Shown here one piece after another: positions 26,435-35,975 of a DNA stretch of 64,000 nucleotides. Origin of the DNA: Alkalibacterium sp. GTDB lineage: Bacteria; Bacillota; Bacilli; Lactobacillales; Carnobacteriaceae_A. Within the stretch, counting starts at the first letter, position 1. The number at the start of each line of letters is the position of its first letter. Under the pieces are notes generated by a model. The model did no database searches. It was not told the DNA's origin and saw only the letters and a list, made by a program, of their open reading frames with translations. The DNA is taken from the NCBI GenBank assembly GCA_020832185.1, contig JAFIFE010000028.1, positions 124,001 through 188,000 of the forward strand. The letters run 5' to 3'. The position numbers and the translations under genes are program-made.

Positions 26435-26456
26435 TCCACATGAGTTAATTTCAGTT

Positions 26457-26516
26457 AAAACCATCATCTTTTGAGTAAAGTGATTAACACTTTATGATCT
26501 GGATGATGGTTTTTTC
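26457..26516 (+). terminator. rho-independent terminator after the purine permease
   Basis: AAAACCATCATC pairs with GATGATGGTTTT, with a second inner stem TAAAGTG/CACTTTA, followed by TTTTTT. Confidence 0.8.
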
Positions 26517-26735
26517 TATAATAACGACTTAGTCAGAGTGCTAGTATGATTAATTGTCTGTCAACTTGTCTATCTCTGCGATGAGTGACAAGAATAAAGA
26601 GGATATTTGATGAAGTGAGAGGGAATATGACCTCAGTTGATAAAATAACTCTAATATTGTTGTTACTGAAATTAAGTGTTGATATGAGTGAAGAGAATGA
26701 CTCACTTATTGTTGTCAGTGGGAGATAAATCAAGC

Positions 26736-26876
26736 CGAGTTTAAAAAATAGAAGAAGAATTATTAAAAGTCAGATAAAGTTTTTGTGTGAGTGAGTATAA
26801 AGGAGGGGCTATTTTTAGAAGTGATAGACATTTACGTATCGAGTTTTAAAAATAGAAACAGCATTATGATTAGTCA
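26736..26876 (+). repeat. pair of diverged direct repeats
   Basis: 26736-26772 and 26840-26876 are 37-base copies with 30 identical positions, spaced 104 bases start to start. Both begin CGAGTTT and end AGTCA. Not coding in a shared frame (TAG after six codons in one). Confidence 0.5.
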
Positions 26877-27214
26877 AACGGGGGGTTCAAATGAGTAATA
26901 AGAATGAGCAGTAAAACTGAACATCTATTGATGACCACGATACTTTAAAGTTGAAACCTCCTTTTAGACACTAAAATTAGTTTTGAAAACAATTGGTATC
27001 GTTAAACGCTTTTGAACTGTCGTGGTAAAATGAGGGTATCATAAAATGACGTAGAAAACGGTACAAAGTCCAGACTAAAGATCCATACCATCACCACAGC
27101 ATGAGTAACTTACATAGAACAAAATCAATTGCGTTTATTGAAAAGGAGGAACGCCGCTAAACATTTCTTACTGGAGATAGACTAACTTATGGCTCATTTT
27201 TCAGGAGGATCATC

Positions 27215-28411
27215 ATGAAAAATAATAAGAGAAAAAAATTAAAGAGCTTACGGATTGTTACGGTGATGTTGGTTCTTTTAGGCATGCTTGTTTTAGCAGG
27301 TAGTGTATCTGCAGGCATGCATATGAGGGACAGAGAAAACAGGCATACGTTAGAAGAAGGCTCTGCCTTGGACGGTCCGGGATTTTTCACGGGAGACGTT
27401 ATTCGAATCGATGGATCTGTCGATGGTGTAGCCTTTGCAGCTGGAGAAGATATTCGGGTCAATGGGGACATTAATGGTTCTCTGTTTGTAGCTGGCCAGC
27501 GGATCGTAATATCAGGAGAAGTTAATGGGAATATTTTTGGTGCAGGTGAGACGATCGAAATGAATGGCCAGAGTGAAGGAGAAGTATTTCTTGCAGGAGA
27601 AACAGTCTCCATTGCTGAGAGTGCACAAATTGGAAGAGATGCATTCACTGCTGCAATGAGGGTGATCATAGATGGAGCCGTTCCTCGCCACCTATTTTCG
27701 GCTGGGGAGACTGTAAGAGTAAATGGCTCTGTTGGGGGCAATGCTAATTTAGCGAGCGAGTCGGTCATTCTGGATGATTCTACCGTAATAGAAGGGGATC
27801 TGATTTATGATAGTCCCAATGAAGCGCAGATAGCACCTGGGGCTAATGTAGCTGGACAGACGGACTGGAGACAGACAGAACCTTGGAATATGGGACGGAC
27901 ACTCTCCCAGCAGACAAGATGGCTGTTGATCTTTTTCTGGGTGCTGTTTAGTGTATTGAGCGCTCTAGTAGTCTGGTTCATAATCAAACTGATCAGCAAA
28001 GATTTCTGGATAGATACAGTATGGCCGATTGCGGATAGACCGTTAAAAACGGTTGGAACTGGACTTGTCAGTTTAATCATCACCCCGTTTATTGCCGGAA
28101 TATTGATGGTGACGATTGTTGGGATTCCAATGGGGATCATCCTCTTTATGTTGTATGCTATTGCACTCTATGTAGCTAAGATCATTGTCGGCTTGTTCGT
28201 TGGAGCGTCATTATTCAGACTGTTTGGCCGAACGGAAGGCAATAATGAATTTCTCCTCGTTCTTATAGGCGTGGTTATTTTGGACCTGTTAATGATCATA
28301 CCGATTCTTAACCTCGTGACCTGGTTAGTCATCGCCGTCTTTGGTTTAGGCGCATTGTTTCTCTCTCGAAGAGAAGGGCACAGACATGTAGAGCGATTTG
28401 AAGACTATTAA
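27215..28411 (+). CDS. bactofilin-like (polymer-forming) membrane protein
   Basis: 398 residues. Signal peptide/membrane segment at about 13-33, then a beta-helix region (about 50-215) of repeats in which hydrophobic strands alternate with G-[DE]-[TD]-[IV] turns: GDVIRIDGSVDGVAFAAGED, NGDINGSLFVAGQRI, SGEVNGNIFGAGETI and so on. That is the polymer-forming domain of bactofilins. Four membrane segments follow (about 235-385). It resembles Firmicute 'polymer-forming cytoskeletal protein' exported forms. The position of the beta-helix after a signal sequence suggests it lies outside the membrane. AGGAGG before the ATG. Confidence 0.8.
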   Translation: MKNNKRKKLKSLRIVTVMLVLLGMLVLAGSVSAGMHMRDRENRHTLEEGSALDGPGFFTGDVIRIDGSVDGVAFAAGEDIRVNGDINGSLFVAGQRIVISGEVNGNIFGAGETIEMNGQSEGEVFLAGETVSIAESAQIGRDAFTAAMRVIIDGAVPRHLFSAGETVRVNGSVGGNANLASESVILDDSTVIEGDLIYDSPNEAQIAPGANVAGQTDWRQTEPWNMGRTLSQQTRWLLIFFWVLFSVLSALVVWFIIKLISKDFWIDTVWPIADRPLKTVGTGLVSLIITPFIAGILMVTIVGIPMGIILFMLYAIALYVAKIIVGLFVGASLFRLFGRTEGNNEFLLVLIGVVILDLLMIIPILNLVTWLVIAVFGLGALFLSRREGHRHVERFEDY

Positions 28412-28427
28412 CATCATACAGCATCAC

Positions 28428-28490
28428 AAAAAAAGAGCCTCTATTAATGATAACGGGTCATCCCGATTCACTATAATAGAAGGCTCTTTT
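28428..28490. terminator. bidirectional terminator
   Basis: AAAAGAGCCT...AGGCTCTTTT with TATTA/TAATA and inner CGGG-tcat-CCCG stems, between the convergent bactofilin-like gene and the ABC efflux operon. Confidence 0.82.
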
Positions 28491-28523
28491 ACTGTCTTGT
28501 TTTACTTTTCAATTGTCTGGTTC

Positions 28524-29744
28524 TTATTCGTATCTTAATGCATCTATTGGGTTAAGTTTAGCCGCCTTACGAGCCGGATAGATTCCAAAGAACACACCGA
28601 CAGCTGTTGAGAAGAGCAGGACTAACGCAACACTGCCCAGAGTGATGATTGGGGAAATATCTAGAGCACCTGCAATAACGTTAGATAAAATAATGCCCAA
28701 TGTTAAACCGATCATGCCGCCAATCACACTTAAAATAATTGATTCCATTAAAAATTGAATTAAAATGGTTCTTGTTGTAGCACCTAATGCTTTTCGTGTT
28801 CCGATTTCCCGTGTTCGTTCTGTTACAGAAACCAGCATGATATTCATTACGCCAATACCGCCTACAAGGAGAGCGATTGCTGCTACAGCCGCAATGAAGT
28901 TGATGAATAAACTCAATACATTATTGACTTGATCCAATGCCTGCAGAAAATTGGTGGCGTTGTATATATTATCACCAACAGCATTGTTTCTCAGTTCAAG
29001 CAACCGAACCACTTGACTGGATACGGGATCTATCTGGTCTGTTGATTCTACTTCGATCACAACTGAATCCATTCCAGATAGTTGAGGAACCTGATTGCTT
29101 AAAGTGGAGTGGGGCATAGAAACAAACAACGGAATCTGGCTTGTATCAAATGCGCCTTGCATGTCCCCGAATGACCCTTCGACCACTCCGACGATACGCA
29201 GATTCATCTGACTTTGTGCAACTGATACACGCAAGGTTTCTCCCACTACGTCAATACGTCCAAACAGGGCTTCCGCGCCATCTGAATCGATGACGACCAC
29301 GTCTTGAGCTTCGTCAAAGTCGACTTGATTAAAGTAACGGCCTTCAACTAGTGTGGAACTCATCGCCTGACTGAGAAACTGTAAATCGGGCGTTCCATAT
29401 GAAATGACTGACTGTCTTGATTCATCATCAGAAGAAATCGTTCCTGACATCGTTTCATTGGGAGAAATGTAGCGGATTTCATCGATAGAGTCTTTTAACA
29501 CATTCAAATCGTCATTGGTGATCAAATCGCCAGACTGCTCCGGGTCATTGGCATTTAAACTGATCGTGGTCGCACCAATATCACTGAATGTTGTTGTAAT
29601 TTCATCTGCAGCGCCATTTCCCACAGCTAGAATCGCAATAACAGAAGCGATCCCTATGATAATACCGAGCATAGTTAAAAATGAGCGCATTTTATTAGCG
29701 AAAATACTATCCAGCGCCATTTTAAAGTTCTCTTTTATAAACAT
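28524..29744 (-). CDS. MacB-type ABC exporter permease
   Basis: 406 residues: N-terminal membrane segment (about 18-40), a large extracellular MacB_PCD domain (about 45-245) and three C-terminal membrane segments with FtsX-family motifs (GTRKALGATTRTILIQFLMES region). It works with the ATPase encoded directly before it (no gap) and the membrane fusion protein at the head of the operon, as in YknXYZ of Bacillus. Likely exports antimicrobial peptides or other toxic amphiphiles; substrate inferred only. Confidence 0.9.
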   Translation of the reverse strand: MFIKENFKMALDSIFANKMRSFLTMLGIIIGIASVIAILAVGNGAADEITTTFSDIGATTISLNANDPEQSGDLITNDDLNVLKDSIDEIRYISPNETMSGTISSDDESRQSVISYGTPDLQFLSQAMSSTLVEGRYFNQVDFDEAQDVVVIDSDGAEALFGRIDVVGETLRVSVAQSQMNLRIVGVVEGSFGDMQGAFDTSQIPLFVSMPHSTLSNQVPQLSGMDSVVIEVESTDQIDPVSSQVVRLLELRNNAVGDNIYNATNFLQALDQVNNVLSLFINFIAAVAAIALLVGGIGVMNIMLVSVTERTREIGTRKALGATTRTILIQFLMESIILSVIGGMIGLTLGIILSNVIAGALDISPIITLGSVALVLLFSTAVGVFFGIYPARKAAKLNPIDALRYE

Positions 29745-30452
29745 TTACTCCACCTCCCGTTTGGGTAGTTGTTTAGGAGTCAACGTTTCGTCTTTTTGGA
29801 TGACACCATCTCTGAAATGAACAATCCGTTTAGTATATGCTGCCATTTCGGGTTCATGAGTGACCATGACGATAGTCGTGCCTTCTTCATTGAGATCCTG
29901 AAAAATGCGCATAATGTCCTGGGTTGTTTTAGAATCCAAGTTACCTGTCGGTTCATCCGCCATTAGGACAGAAGGATTATTGACGATTGCACGTGCGATT
30001 GCCACACGCTGCTTTTGTCCACCGGAAATTTCGTTTGTCAAGTGGGTTAAACGGTCACCCAAGCCGACTTTTTCCAATGCATCCACTGCTCGTTCACGAC
30101 GTTCTTTATAGGGCACTTTTCCATAAACTAAAGGAAGCATGACATTTTCCAGTACATTCATACGTGTCATAAGGTTAAACGACTGAAAAACAAATCCAAT
30201 TTCTTTATTACGAATACCCGCCAATTCAGAATCTGAAAGGCCAGATACATCCGTCCCGTTCAACAAGTATTGACCATTGTCGAAACGGTCGAGCAATCCT
30301 AGGATATTCATTAAAGTTGACTTGCCTGAACCACTCGGACCCATAATCGAGGTGAATTCCCCTTCTTGAATGGTAAGCGACACTTTGTTCAAAGCACGAA
30401 CCGTTTCTCCGCCCATATGGTAAATTTTTTCTAAATCTGTGACTTCAATCAT
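29745..30452 (-). CDS. MacB/LolD-type ABC exporter ATPase
   Basis: 235 residues. Walker [10 protein letters not shown], signature [14 protein letters not shown], Walker [13 protein letters not shown] and switch His in [10 protein letters not shown]. Typical of the MacB/YknY/LolD group. Middle gene of a three-gene operon; 15 bases separate it from the fusion protein gene. AGGAGG before the ATG. Confidence 0.94.
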   Translation of the reverse strand: MIEVTDLEKIYHMGGETVRALNKVSLTIQEGEFTSIMGPSGSGKSTLMNILGLLDRFDNGQYLLNGTDVSGLSDSELAGIRNKEIGFVFQSFNLMTRMNVLENVMLPLVYGKVPYKERRERAVDALEKVGLGDRLTHLTNEISGGQKQRVAIARAIVNNPSVLMADEPTGNLDSKTTQDIMRIFQDLNEEGTTIVMVTHEPEMAAYTKRIVHFRDGVIQKDETLTPKQLPKREVE

Positions 30453-30467
30453 GAGAACACCTCCTTA

Positions 30468-31331
30468 TTAGTCTTCAAGTTCTACTTCTACTCCATCTTC
30501 AAGCTCTTCACCAGGAGATAAGACTACAAGGTCTCCTTCAGTCAGTCCATCTGTTACTTCGATTCGGGCATCAGACTGAATACCTGTTTCGATCATTACC
30601 TGTGATACGGTATTATTTTCAACTCTATAGACATAAGGTTGATTATCAGCATCATAATTGAGTGCCTCGATAGGAATAATTAAAGCATTTTCAACTGAAT
30701 CAACAATAATATCCGCATCTATTTCAAATCCGGCAATCAACCCGTCAGTATCAGAATCAAATGTAATAGTCGCACCAAGACTGGTTGACGAGCCTAATTG
30801 TGTCTGCTCTTGAGTAGCCACAGGATCGATTGAGGAAACTGAGCCTTCATATAAGGTATCTGCATAATTTAATTCGACCTCCTGATCGACTTCAACGACA
30901 CTGGCGTCTGATCGGGATAACTGCAGACCGACTTCTAAATCGTTTAAGTTAGCAACCACAATAGAGGCCTGGCCTTGCTGAGCATTCATATCCGGTTCTT
31001 CTTCAGTAACATTCACTTCCGTAACTGTTCCATCGAAGTTTGCAGAGAAAGTAGTCCCATCGATATAAGTGACAAGAGTGTCTCCTTCTTCAACAGTATC
31101 GCCTACTGCAACAGACAATTCGGATACCACGCCTTGACCTGCAATTTCTTGAGTTTCTGAGGGTTCGATCATTCCGGTAGTCACGACCACTTCTGTAATA
31201 GCATCCAGCTCAACTTCAGCTGTACGGACTGTAATGGTCTGATCTTCTTGTGATGACTGGTAGATACTGTAACCTACGAACCCCACGAATAATAGGAATA
31301 CAACGAGTCCTATCCATTTTTTTCCTCTCAT
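30468..31331 (-). CDS. membrane fusion protein (HlyD/MacA/YknX-like)
   Basis: 287 residues with an N-terminal membrane anchor (about 5-24), then a barrel-sandwich (lipoyl-like) domain split around a short hairpin (VSELSVAVGDTVEEGDTLVTY and the paired strand), a beta-barrel and a C-terminal MP domain. The long coiled-coil hairpin of Gram-negative MacA is almost absent, as expected in a cell without outer membrane. The mature part is very acidic, rich in Glu and Asp. First gene of the efflux operon, with GAAGGGA before the ATG. Confidence 0.88.
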   Translation of the reverse strand: MRGKKWIGLVVFLLFVGFVGYSIYQSSQEDQTITVRTAEVELDAITEVVVTTGMIEPSETQEIAGQGVVSELSVAVGDTVEEGDTLVTYIDGTTFSANFDGTVTEVNVTEEEPDMNAQQGQASIVVANLNDLEVGLQLSRSDASVVEVDQEVELNYADTLYEGSVSSIDPVATQEQTQLGSSTSLGATITFDSDTDGLIAGFEIDADIIVDSVENALIIPIEALNYDADNQPYVYRVENNTVSQVMIETGIQSDARIEVTDGLTEGDLVVLSPGEELEDGVEVELED

Positions 31332-31474
31332 TAAATAATCTTCCCTTCTATTTTGGTTCTATTTAGACATAACTATAATTATACAGGTAGAAAATCATCT
31401 TATCCATGAATACAGATGAAAATCACGAAATCTTCAACGTTTGCCGGACTATAGACAGGTCTTTTTAAGAGGTC

Positions 31475-31497
31475 AATTAAGTCTGGGACACTTAATT
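31475..31497. promoter_or_regulatory. inverted repeat in the divergent efflux/phosphatase promoter region
   Basis: AATTAAGT-ctgggac-ACTTAATT, perfect 8-bp arms, about 60 bases before the phosphatase start and 145 bases before the fusion protein start. Candidate operator; regulator unknown. Confidence 0.4.
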
Positions 31498-31555
31498 ATG
31501 TTAAACTATGACTATCACAGAAAAGCATGGAAACGCATAGAGGAGGGTCTCTGTT

Positions 31556-32299
31556 ATGAAAAAGAAAGTATTTGTTGTAGGAGATGTCCACAGTCAGTAT
31601 GAGATGTTTAAAGAAATCTTAAACAATTGGAATGAACAGGAACAACAGCTTATTTTACTCGGTGATTTAGGTGACAGAGGAGAAAACCCTAGAGCATGCT
31701 TTGAATTAGCAAGAACATTAGTAGAAGATAAGGGAGCCGTTTGTCTGAAAGGGAATCATGAAGATATGTTCCTGAATTTTTTAGATCACCCTCAGACTGC
31801 AGCTTCATTATATGAAATGAATGGCGGTATGGTGACTATTCAATCATTTCTGGATATGAAAGAAGGCAATTATGGTGTAGTTGAATTGTCAGCCAGTATA
31901 CAGTCGAAATTCCCATGGCTCAAACCGTTTATAGAGTCACTGCCCCTAAAATATGAATGGGAAGATTATGTTTTTGTTCATGCAGGAGTGAATCTCACAA
32001 CGAGTAACTGGAGAGAAACGTCTGACAGGGATTATGTTTGGATAAGAGAAGGCTTCTACGATCAGCCAAATCACACAGACAAAACCTTTGTCTTTGGTCA
32101 CACCGTTACTGCTATGCTTCATAATAAACAAACGAATACTGATATATGGGATTCGGGAGATGGAAAAATTGGCTTAGATGGTGGAGCTGTTTACGGAGGA
32201 ACTCTGCACGGGGTTGTTTTTGACAGTAAAGGAATAATCGAACACTATAAAGTGAAGAATAAAGGGTATGGAATTAAACAACTGTTTGGAAAGGATTAA
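31556..32299 (+). CDS. calcineurin-like metallophosphatase (Ser/Thr phosphatase type)
   Basis: 247 residues with the full metal-ligand set: GDVHSQYEMF (Asp, His), GDLGDRGENP (Asp), KGNHED (Asn, His), and later VHAG and FGHTV. The GDxHG/GDxxDRG/GNHE series is that of PPP phosphatases and symmetrical Ap4A hydrolases (PrpE/ApaH-like). GGAGGG before the ATG. Next gene, 7 bases away, is another phosphatase of the same superfamily, in the same operon. Confidence 0.88.
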   Translation: MKKKVFVVGDVHSQYEMFKEILNNWNEQEQQLILLGDLGDRGENPRACFELARTLVEDKGAVCLKGNHEDMFLNFLDHPQTAASLYEMNGGMVTIQSFLDMKEGNYGVVELSASIQSKFPWLKPFIESLPLKYEWEDYVFVHAGVNLTTSNWRETSDRDYVWIREGFYDQPNHTDKTFVFGHTVTAMLHNKQTNTDIWDSGDGKIGLDGGAVYGGTLHGVVFDSKGIIEHYKVKNKGYGIKQLFGKD

Positions 32300-32306
32300 G
32301 TGTTGA

Positions 32307-33128
32307 ATGAAAATAGGGACACTATCAGACCTGCATATCGATCGAAATGATGAGTTTAGCGGGTTGGATTTAGAAAGAACGTTAGCCGAGATGGTCATTG
32401 AAAAAGGAATCGAATGTCTGCTCATAGCTGGAGACATTTCGAATCATTATGAAACGACTCATGCCTTTATTAAAAGAGTCGAACAGCTAAGTGGGGTCCC
32501 GGTATTGTTCGTCCCAGGGAATCATGATTATTGGGCAAGAGATCACACGATTACAGATACTAACGCACTGAATCAATTTTTTAACGACCAATCCTATTCT
32601 TTAGTGGGGAAACCTAAACTGATCGATGAAAACTGGGCCATAGTCGGAACCCCGGGCTGGTATGATTACGGATATGGAAACAGCGAAAAATATGATGTAG
32701 CGGCTTTCGAGAAAAAGCAGTACGGCTTTGCTTCATGGAATGACCGGCATTATATTGATTGGGGAAAAACAGATCAGCAAGTCAGTCAGGACATGTTAGA
32801 CCAGCTGTATAGAGATTTGAAATCAGTTGAGAACCGTAATATTATTTTAATGACTCATGTAGCGACGCATCCGGAATTCGTGATGCCGTTACCGCACCGG
32901 ATTTATAATTATGCGAATGCATTTTTAGGTGCCAGGTCATATGAAATGGTGTACACAGATTTTCCAACTATAAAATACAGTATCATGGGACATGTTCACT
33001 TTCGAAAAACAGTGAAAGATAAGAAGAGAACGTATATTACAGCATGCGTTGGGAACCACAAACACTGGAAAATAAAAGATTTCAGGACCCAAATAAATAA
33101 AAGTCTCGTGTGCTTCACTATTAATTAA
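32307..33128 (+). CDS. metallophosphoesterase
   Basis: 273 residues. Metal ligands: SDLHIDRN, AGDISNH, PGNHDYW, MTHVATHP and MGHVHFRK; this is the class III phosphoesterase pattern of the YkuE/'phosphoesterase' group rather than the PPP type of its neighbour. The start ATG lacks a strong site (TTAAGTG) and follows the upstream stop closely, so translation may be coupled. The substrate is unknown. Confidence 0.86.
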   Translation: MKIGTLSDLHIDRNDEFSGLDLERTLAEMVIEKGIECLLIAGDISNHYETTHAFIKRVEQLSGVPVLFVPGNHDYWARDHTITDTNALNQFFNDQSYSLVGKPKLIDENWAIVGTPGWYDYGYGNSEKYDVAAFEKKQYGFASWNDRHYIDWGKTDQQVSQDMLDQLYRDLKSVENRNIILMTHVATHPEFVMPLPHRIYNYANAFLGARSYEMVYTDFPTIKYSIMGHVHFRKTVKDKKRTYITACVGNHKHWKIKDFRTQINKSLVCFTIN

Positions 33129-33179
33129 AGAATGAATCCCAAAGTCAGATCTGACAGATGGATTCGTTCTTTTAATTTT
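33127..33179 (+). terminator. rho-independent terminator after the phosphatase pair
   Basis: AAAGAATGAATCC pairs with GGATTCGTTCTTT, with an inner TCAGATCTGA palindrome, followed by TTTTT. Confidence 0.75.
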
Positions 33180-33223
33180 TGTGTTAAAATAGACAAGATG
33201 ATTTTATAGAGGAGATGACAGTT

Positions 33224-35401
33224 TTGACAGAAACACCAAACGATCAGATCATTCAACTATTGAATAAAGAGTTAACAGACTATTCGAAAAAACAAATAGT
33301 ATCCGTACTGGAACTGCTGCAGGATGGGAATACAGTCCCCTTTATCGCACGTTACCGTAAAGAAGTCACAGGAACGTTAGATGAGGTGCAGATTCGCGAG
33401 ATTGAAGAACGTCACACCTATTTAACTAATCTTGAGAAACGAAAATCCGATGTGATGGCTACGATTGAAGAACAAGGCAAACTGACACCAGAACTTGAAA
33501 AAGAGATTAAATCGGCTACTCAGATGCAGCGTGTGGAGGATCTATACCGTCCTTATAAACAAAAACGCCGCACGAAAGCGACAATCGCAAAAGAACAGGG
33601 ACTGGAGCCATTAGCTCAATGGATCCTGACTTTCCCTTCAGGTGCACTTGAAGATGAAGCCGGCAAGTATATGGATGACGAAAAGGGAGTTGCATCAGTA
33701 GAGGATGCTTTAGCAGGTGTTCATGAAATTATTGCCGAAACAATTTCTGATAACCCGACATACAGAACATGGATTAGAGACTATATACAAACGAATGGCG
33801 TGATTGATTCTAAAGTAAAAGATAAGCAGCTGGATGAAAAAGGCGTTTATGAAATGTATTACGAGTATTCAGAAACGCTTAAATCACTTGTTCCTCACCG
33901 TGTTCTAGCAATGAACCGTGGAGAGAAAGAGGGCGTATTGTCCCTTTCAATAGATAGTGATGAAGAACGTATCCACCGTTACATTATTAAGCAGGAAATG
34001 CCGGATGGACCATTGACTCCCGCTGTTGAAAAAGTGAAAGAAGCAATTATCGATGCCTATAAGCGATTTATTTCTCCAGCTATCGAGAGAGAATTGAGAA
34101 ATGACTTAACTGAAAAAGCAGAAGACCAGGCGATTCAAGTCTTTGGTGAAAACTTGAGTAATCTACTCCTGCAGGCGCCTTTAAAAGATCAGACGATTTT
34201 AGGATTAGACCCCGCATACCGTACAGGGTGTAAACTGGCAGTGATCGATGCAACAGGAAAAGTGCTGGGAATTGAGTTAATCTATCCGCACAAACCCGCA
34301 TCTGCTCAAAAACGTCAGGAAGCTCCAAAACTATTTTTGGATATGGTCAAAAAGTATAACGTTGACACGATTGCTATCGGGAACGGAACAGCCAGCCGTG
34401 AATCGGAAACATTTGTCGCTGATCATCTGAAATCAGTAGATAAAAAAATTGCCTACGTCATCGTTAACGAAGCAGGCGCATCCGTTTACTCAGCAAGTGA
34501 TGAAGCGAGAAGAGAGTTCCCGGATTTGCAGGTTGAAGAGAGAAGTGCCGTCAGTATCGCCAGACGTCTGCAGGATCCACTGGCAGAGCTGGTTAAGATC
34601 GATCCTCAGTCCATCGGTGTCGGACAGTACCAGCATGACGTGTCTCAAAAGAAACTGACCGATCAGCTGGATTTTGTAATCGAAACAGTCGTAAACCAGG
34701 TGGGTGTGAACGTGAACACAGCCAGCGCTGCTTTACTGAAACACATTTCTGGATTGACTAAGACGACCGCAGAAAATGTGGTGACTTACAGAGAAGAAAA
34801 CGGGAAGTTTACTAGCCGTGCACAATTAAAGAAAGTTAAACGACTAGGACCAAAAGCCTATGAGCAGGCAGTTGGATTCCTGCGTATTCCAGACGGGAAA
34901 GAACCCTTTGACAATACGGGTATTCACCCTGAAACATACAAGCAAGCTGAAACCATTCTATCGTCAGCTGGTGTTAAAAAAGCAGATATTGGATCAGAAA
35001 ATTTAGTTGCGCGTATTAAACTGCTGGATGAGCAGACTGTACTGGACGAAACAGGTCTGGGACAGGAAACGTATAAGGATATTGTTAAAGCGCTGGTAGC
35101 TCCTGGCAGAGACATGCGTGACGATATGCCAGCCCCGCTTTTGCGTACAGATGTCTTGTCTATGGAAGATTTAAAAGAGGGCATGGAACTGGAAGGGACA
35201 GTTAGAAACGTCGTCGATTTCGGTGCCTTTGTCGATATAGGAGTAAAACAGGACGGACTTGTTCATATTTCCAAACTGAGCGACCGATTTATCAAGCACC
35301 CTAAAGACGTGGTGTCGGTTGGTGATATCGTCAAAGTATGGATCGATTCAGTGGATATGAAAAAAGGGCGTATTGCACTCAGCATGCTGGCAAACACTTA
35401 A
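33224..35401 (+). CDS. tex: Tex-type transcription accessory protein, S1 RNA-binding
   Basis: 725 residues from TTG 33224; an ATG at 33215 is in frame but directly touches the GAGGAG site, while the TTG is 9 bases from it. Domains: N-terminal helical region, YqgF/RNase H-like domain (ILGLDPAYRTGCKLAVIDATG region), two helix-hairpin-helix motifs, and a C-terminal S1 domain (about 648-720; EGTVRNVVDFGAFVDIGV). Tex is the bacterial relative of Spt6 and binds nucleic acid without sequence specificity. sprT follows, as in many Firmicutes. Confidence 0.95.
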   Translation: MTETPNDQIIQLLNKELTDYSKKQIVSVLELLQDGNTVPFIARYRKEVTGTLDEVQIREIEERHTYLTNLEKRKSDVMATIEEQGKLTPELEKEIKSATQMQRVEDLYRPYKQKRRTKATIAKEQGLEPLAQWILTFPSGALEDEAGKYMDDEKGVASVEDALAGVHEIIAETISDNPTYRTWIRDYIQTNGVIDSKVKDKQLDEKGVYEMYYEYSETLKSLVPHRVLAMNRGEKEGVLSLSIDSDEERIHRYIIKQEMPDGPLTPAVEKVKEAIIDAYKRFISPAIERELRNDLTEKAEDQAIQVFGENLSNLLLQAPLKDQTILGLDPAYRTGCKLAVIDATGKVLGIELIYPHKPASAQKRQEAPKLFLDMVKKYNVDTIAIGNGTASRESETFVADHLKSVDKKIAYVIVNEAGASVYSASDEARREFPDLQVEERSAVSIARRLQDPLAELVKIDPQSIGVGQYQHDVSQKKLTDQLDFVIETVVNQVGVNVNTASAALLKHISGLTKTTAENVVTYREENGKFTSRAQLKKVKRLGPKAYEQAVGFLRIPDGKEPFDNTGIHPETYKQAETILSSAGVKKADIGSENLVARIKLLDEQTVLDETGLGQETYKDIVKALVAPGRDMRDDMPAPLLRTDVLSMEDLKEGMELEGTVRNVVDFGAFVDIGVKQDGLVHISKLSDRFIKHPKDVVSVGDIVKVWIDSVDMKKGRIALSMLANT

Positions 35402-35470
35402 TGTCAAAAGACAAGGAAACGTGACGCGAAGGACGTTTTGATTCTTTTGAGTGAACTATAGGAGATTATT

Positions 35471-35929
35471 ATGAATCAGAAAGACTTGCAGCAGCTAGTT
35501 GAAGACACCTCTTTAACTTATTTCAATAAACCGTTTAGACATCAAGCCACTTTTAATACACGCTTGAAAACAACTGGTGGCCGGTATCATTTAGGAAGTC
35601 ATGACCTTGATTTCAACCCTAAAGTCCTGGAAAAGCTTGGATTAGAGACGTTGATAGGGATCATCAAGCATGAACTGTGTCATTATCATTTACACCTTGA
35701 GGGCAAAGGGTCGCAGCATAGGGACCGGGATTTTAAAAACTTGCTGAAGGAAGTGGGCGGTTTACGGTTTGTGCCTGCCCTGACTGAACAGAAGAAGGCA
35801 GTCAGTTTGTGGAAATACAAATGCAGAAAATGTGGCAGTGTTGCTCAACGGCAGCGACGATTTAACACATCTAAATATGTCTGTGCCAAGTGTAAGGGGA
35901 AATTTGAACTCCTTGGCAGAGAGGCATAA
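35471..35929 (+). CDS. SprT-like zinc metalloprotease family protein
   Basis: 152 residues with the gluzincin motif HELCHYHLH and a C-terminal zinc ribbon of two CxxC pairs (YKCRKCGS and YVCAKCKG). This is the Firmicute SprT-like (YdcK) family, related to Spartan proteases. The tex-sprT order is conserved in many Lactobacillales. AGGAG before the ATG. Biological substrate not known. Confidence 0.9.
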   Translation: MNQKDLQQLVEDTSLTYFNKPFRHQATFNTRLKTTGGRYHLGSHDLDFNPKVLEKLGLETLIGIIKHELCHYHLHLEGKGSQHRDRDFKNLLKEVGGLRFVPALTEQKKAVSLWKYKCRKCGSVAQRQRRFNTSKYVCAKCKGKFELLGREA

Positions 35930-35932
35930 AAG

Positions 35933-35966
35933 AAGACAGCAGTTGAGTAAATCAGCTGCTGTCTTT
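35933..35966. terminator. bidirectional terminator
   Basis: AAGACAGCAGTTGA pairs with TCAGCTGCTGTCTT, between convergent sprT-like and HAD genes. Confidence 0.82.
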
Positions 35967-35975
35967 CCTTTCTAT

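Larger units (their letters stand above)
26435..27214. other. 780-base stretch without a recognised gene
   Basis: After the permease terminator there is only AT-rich sequence with many stops. It contains two 37-base diverged repeats (26736-26772 and 26840-26876), two ribosome-binding-site-like purine runs (26801-26808 before a 25-codon GTG frame at 26821, and GGGGGG before a 7-codon ATG frame at 26891), and a third AAGGAGG (about 27143) with no start codon after it. A 9-codon frame at 27189 overlaps the start of the next gene. None is strong enough to call. Confidence 0.4.

Noticed and set aside
27187-27768. 193-codon minus-strand open frame opposite the bactofilin-like gene
   Set aside because: Shadow of a repetitive beta-helix coding region; no ribosome binding site or family match.
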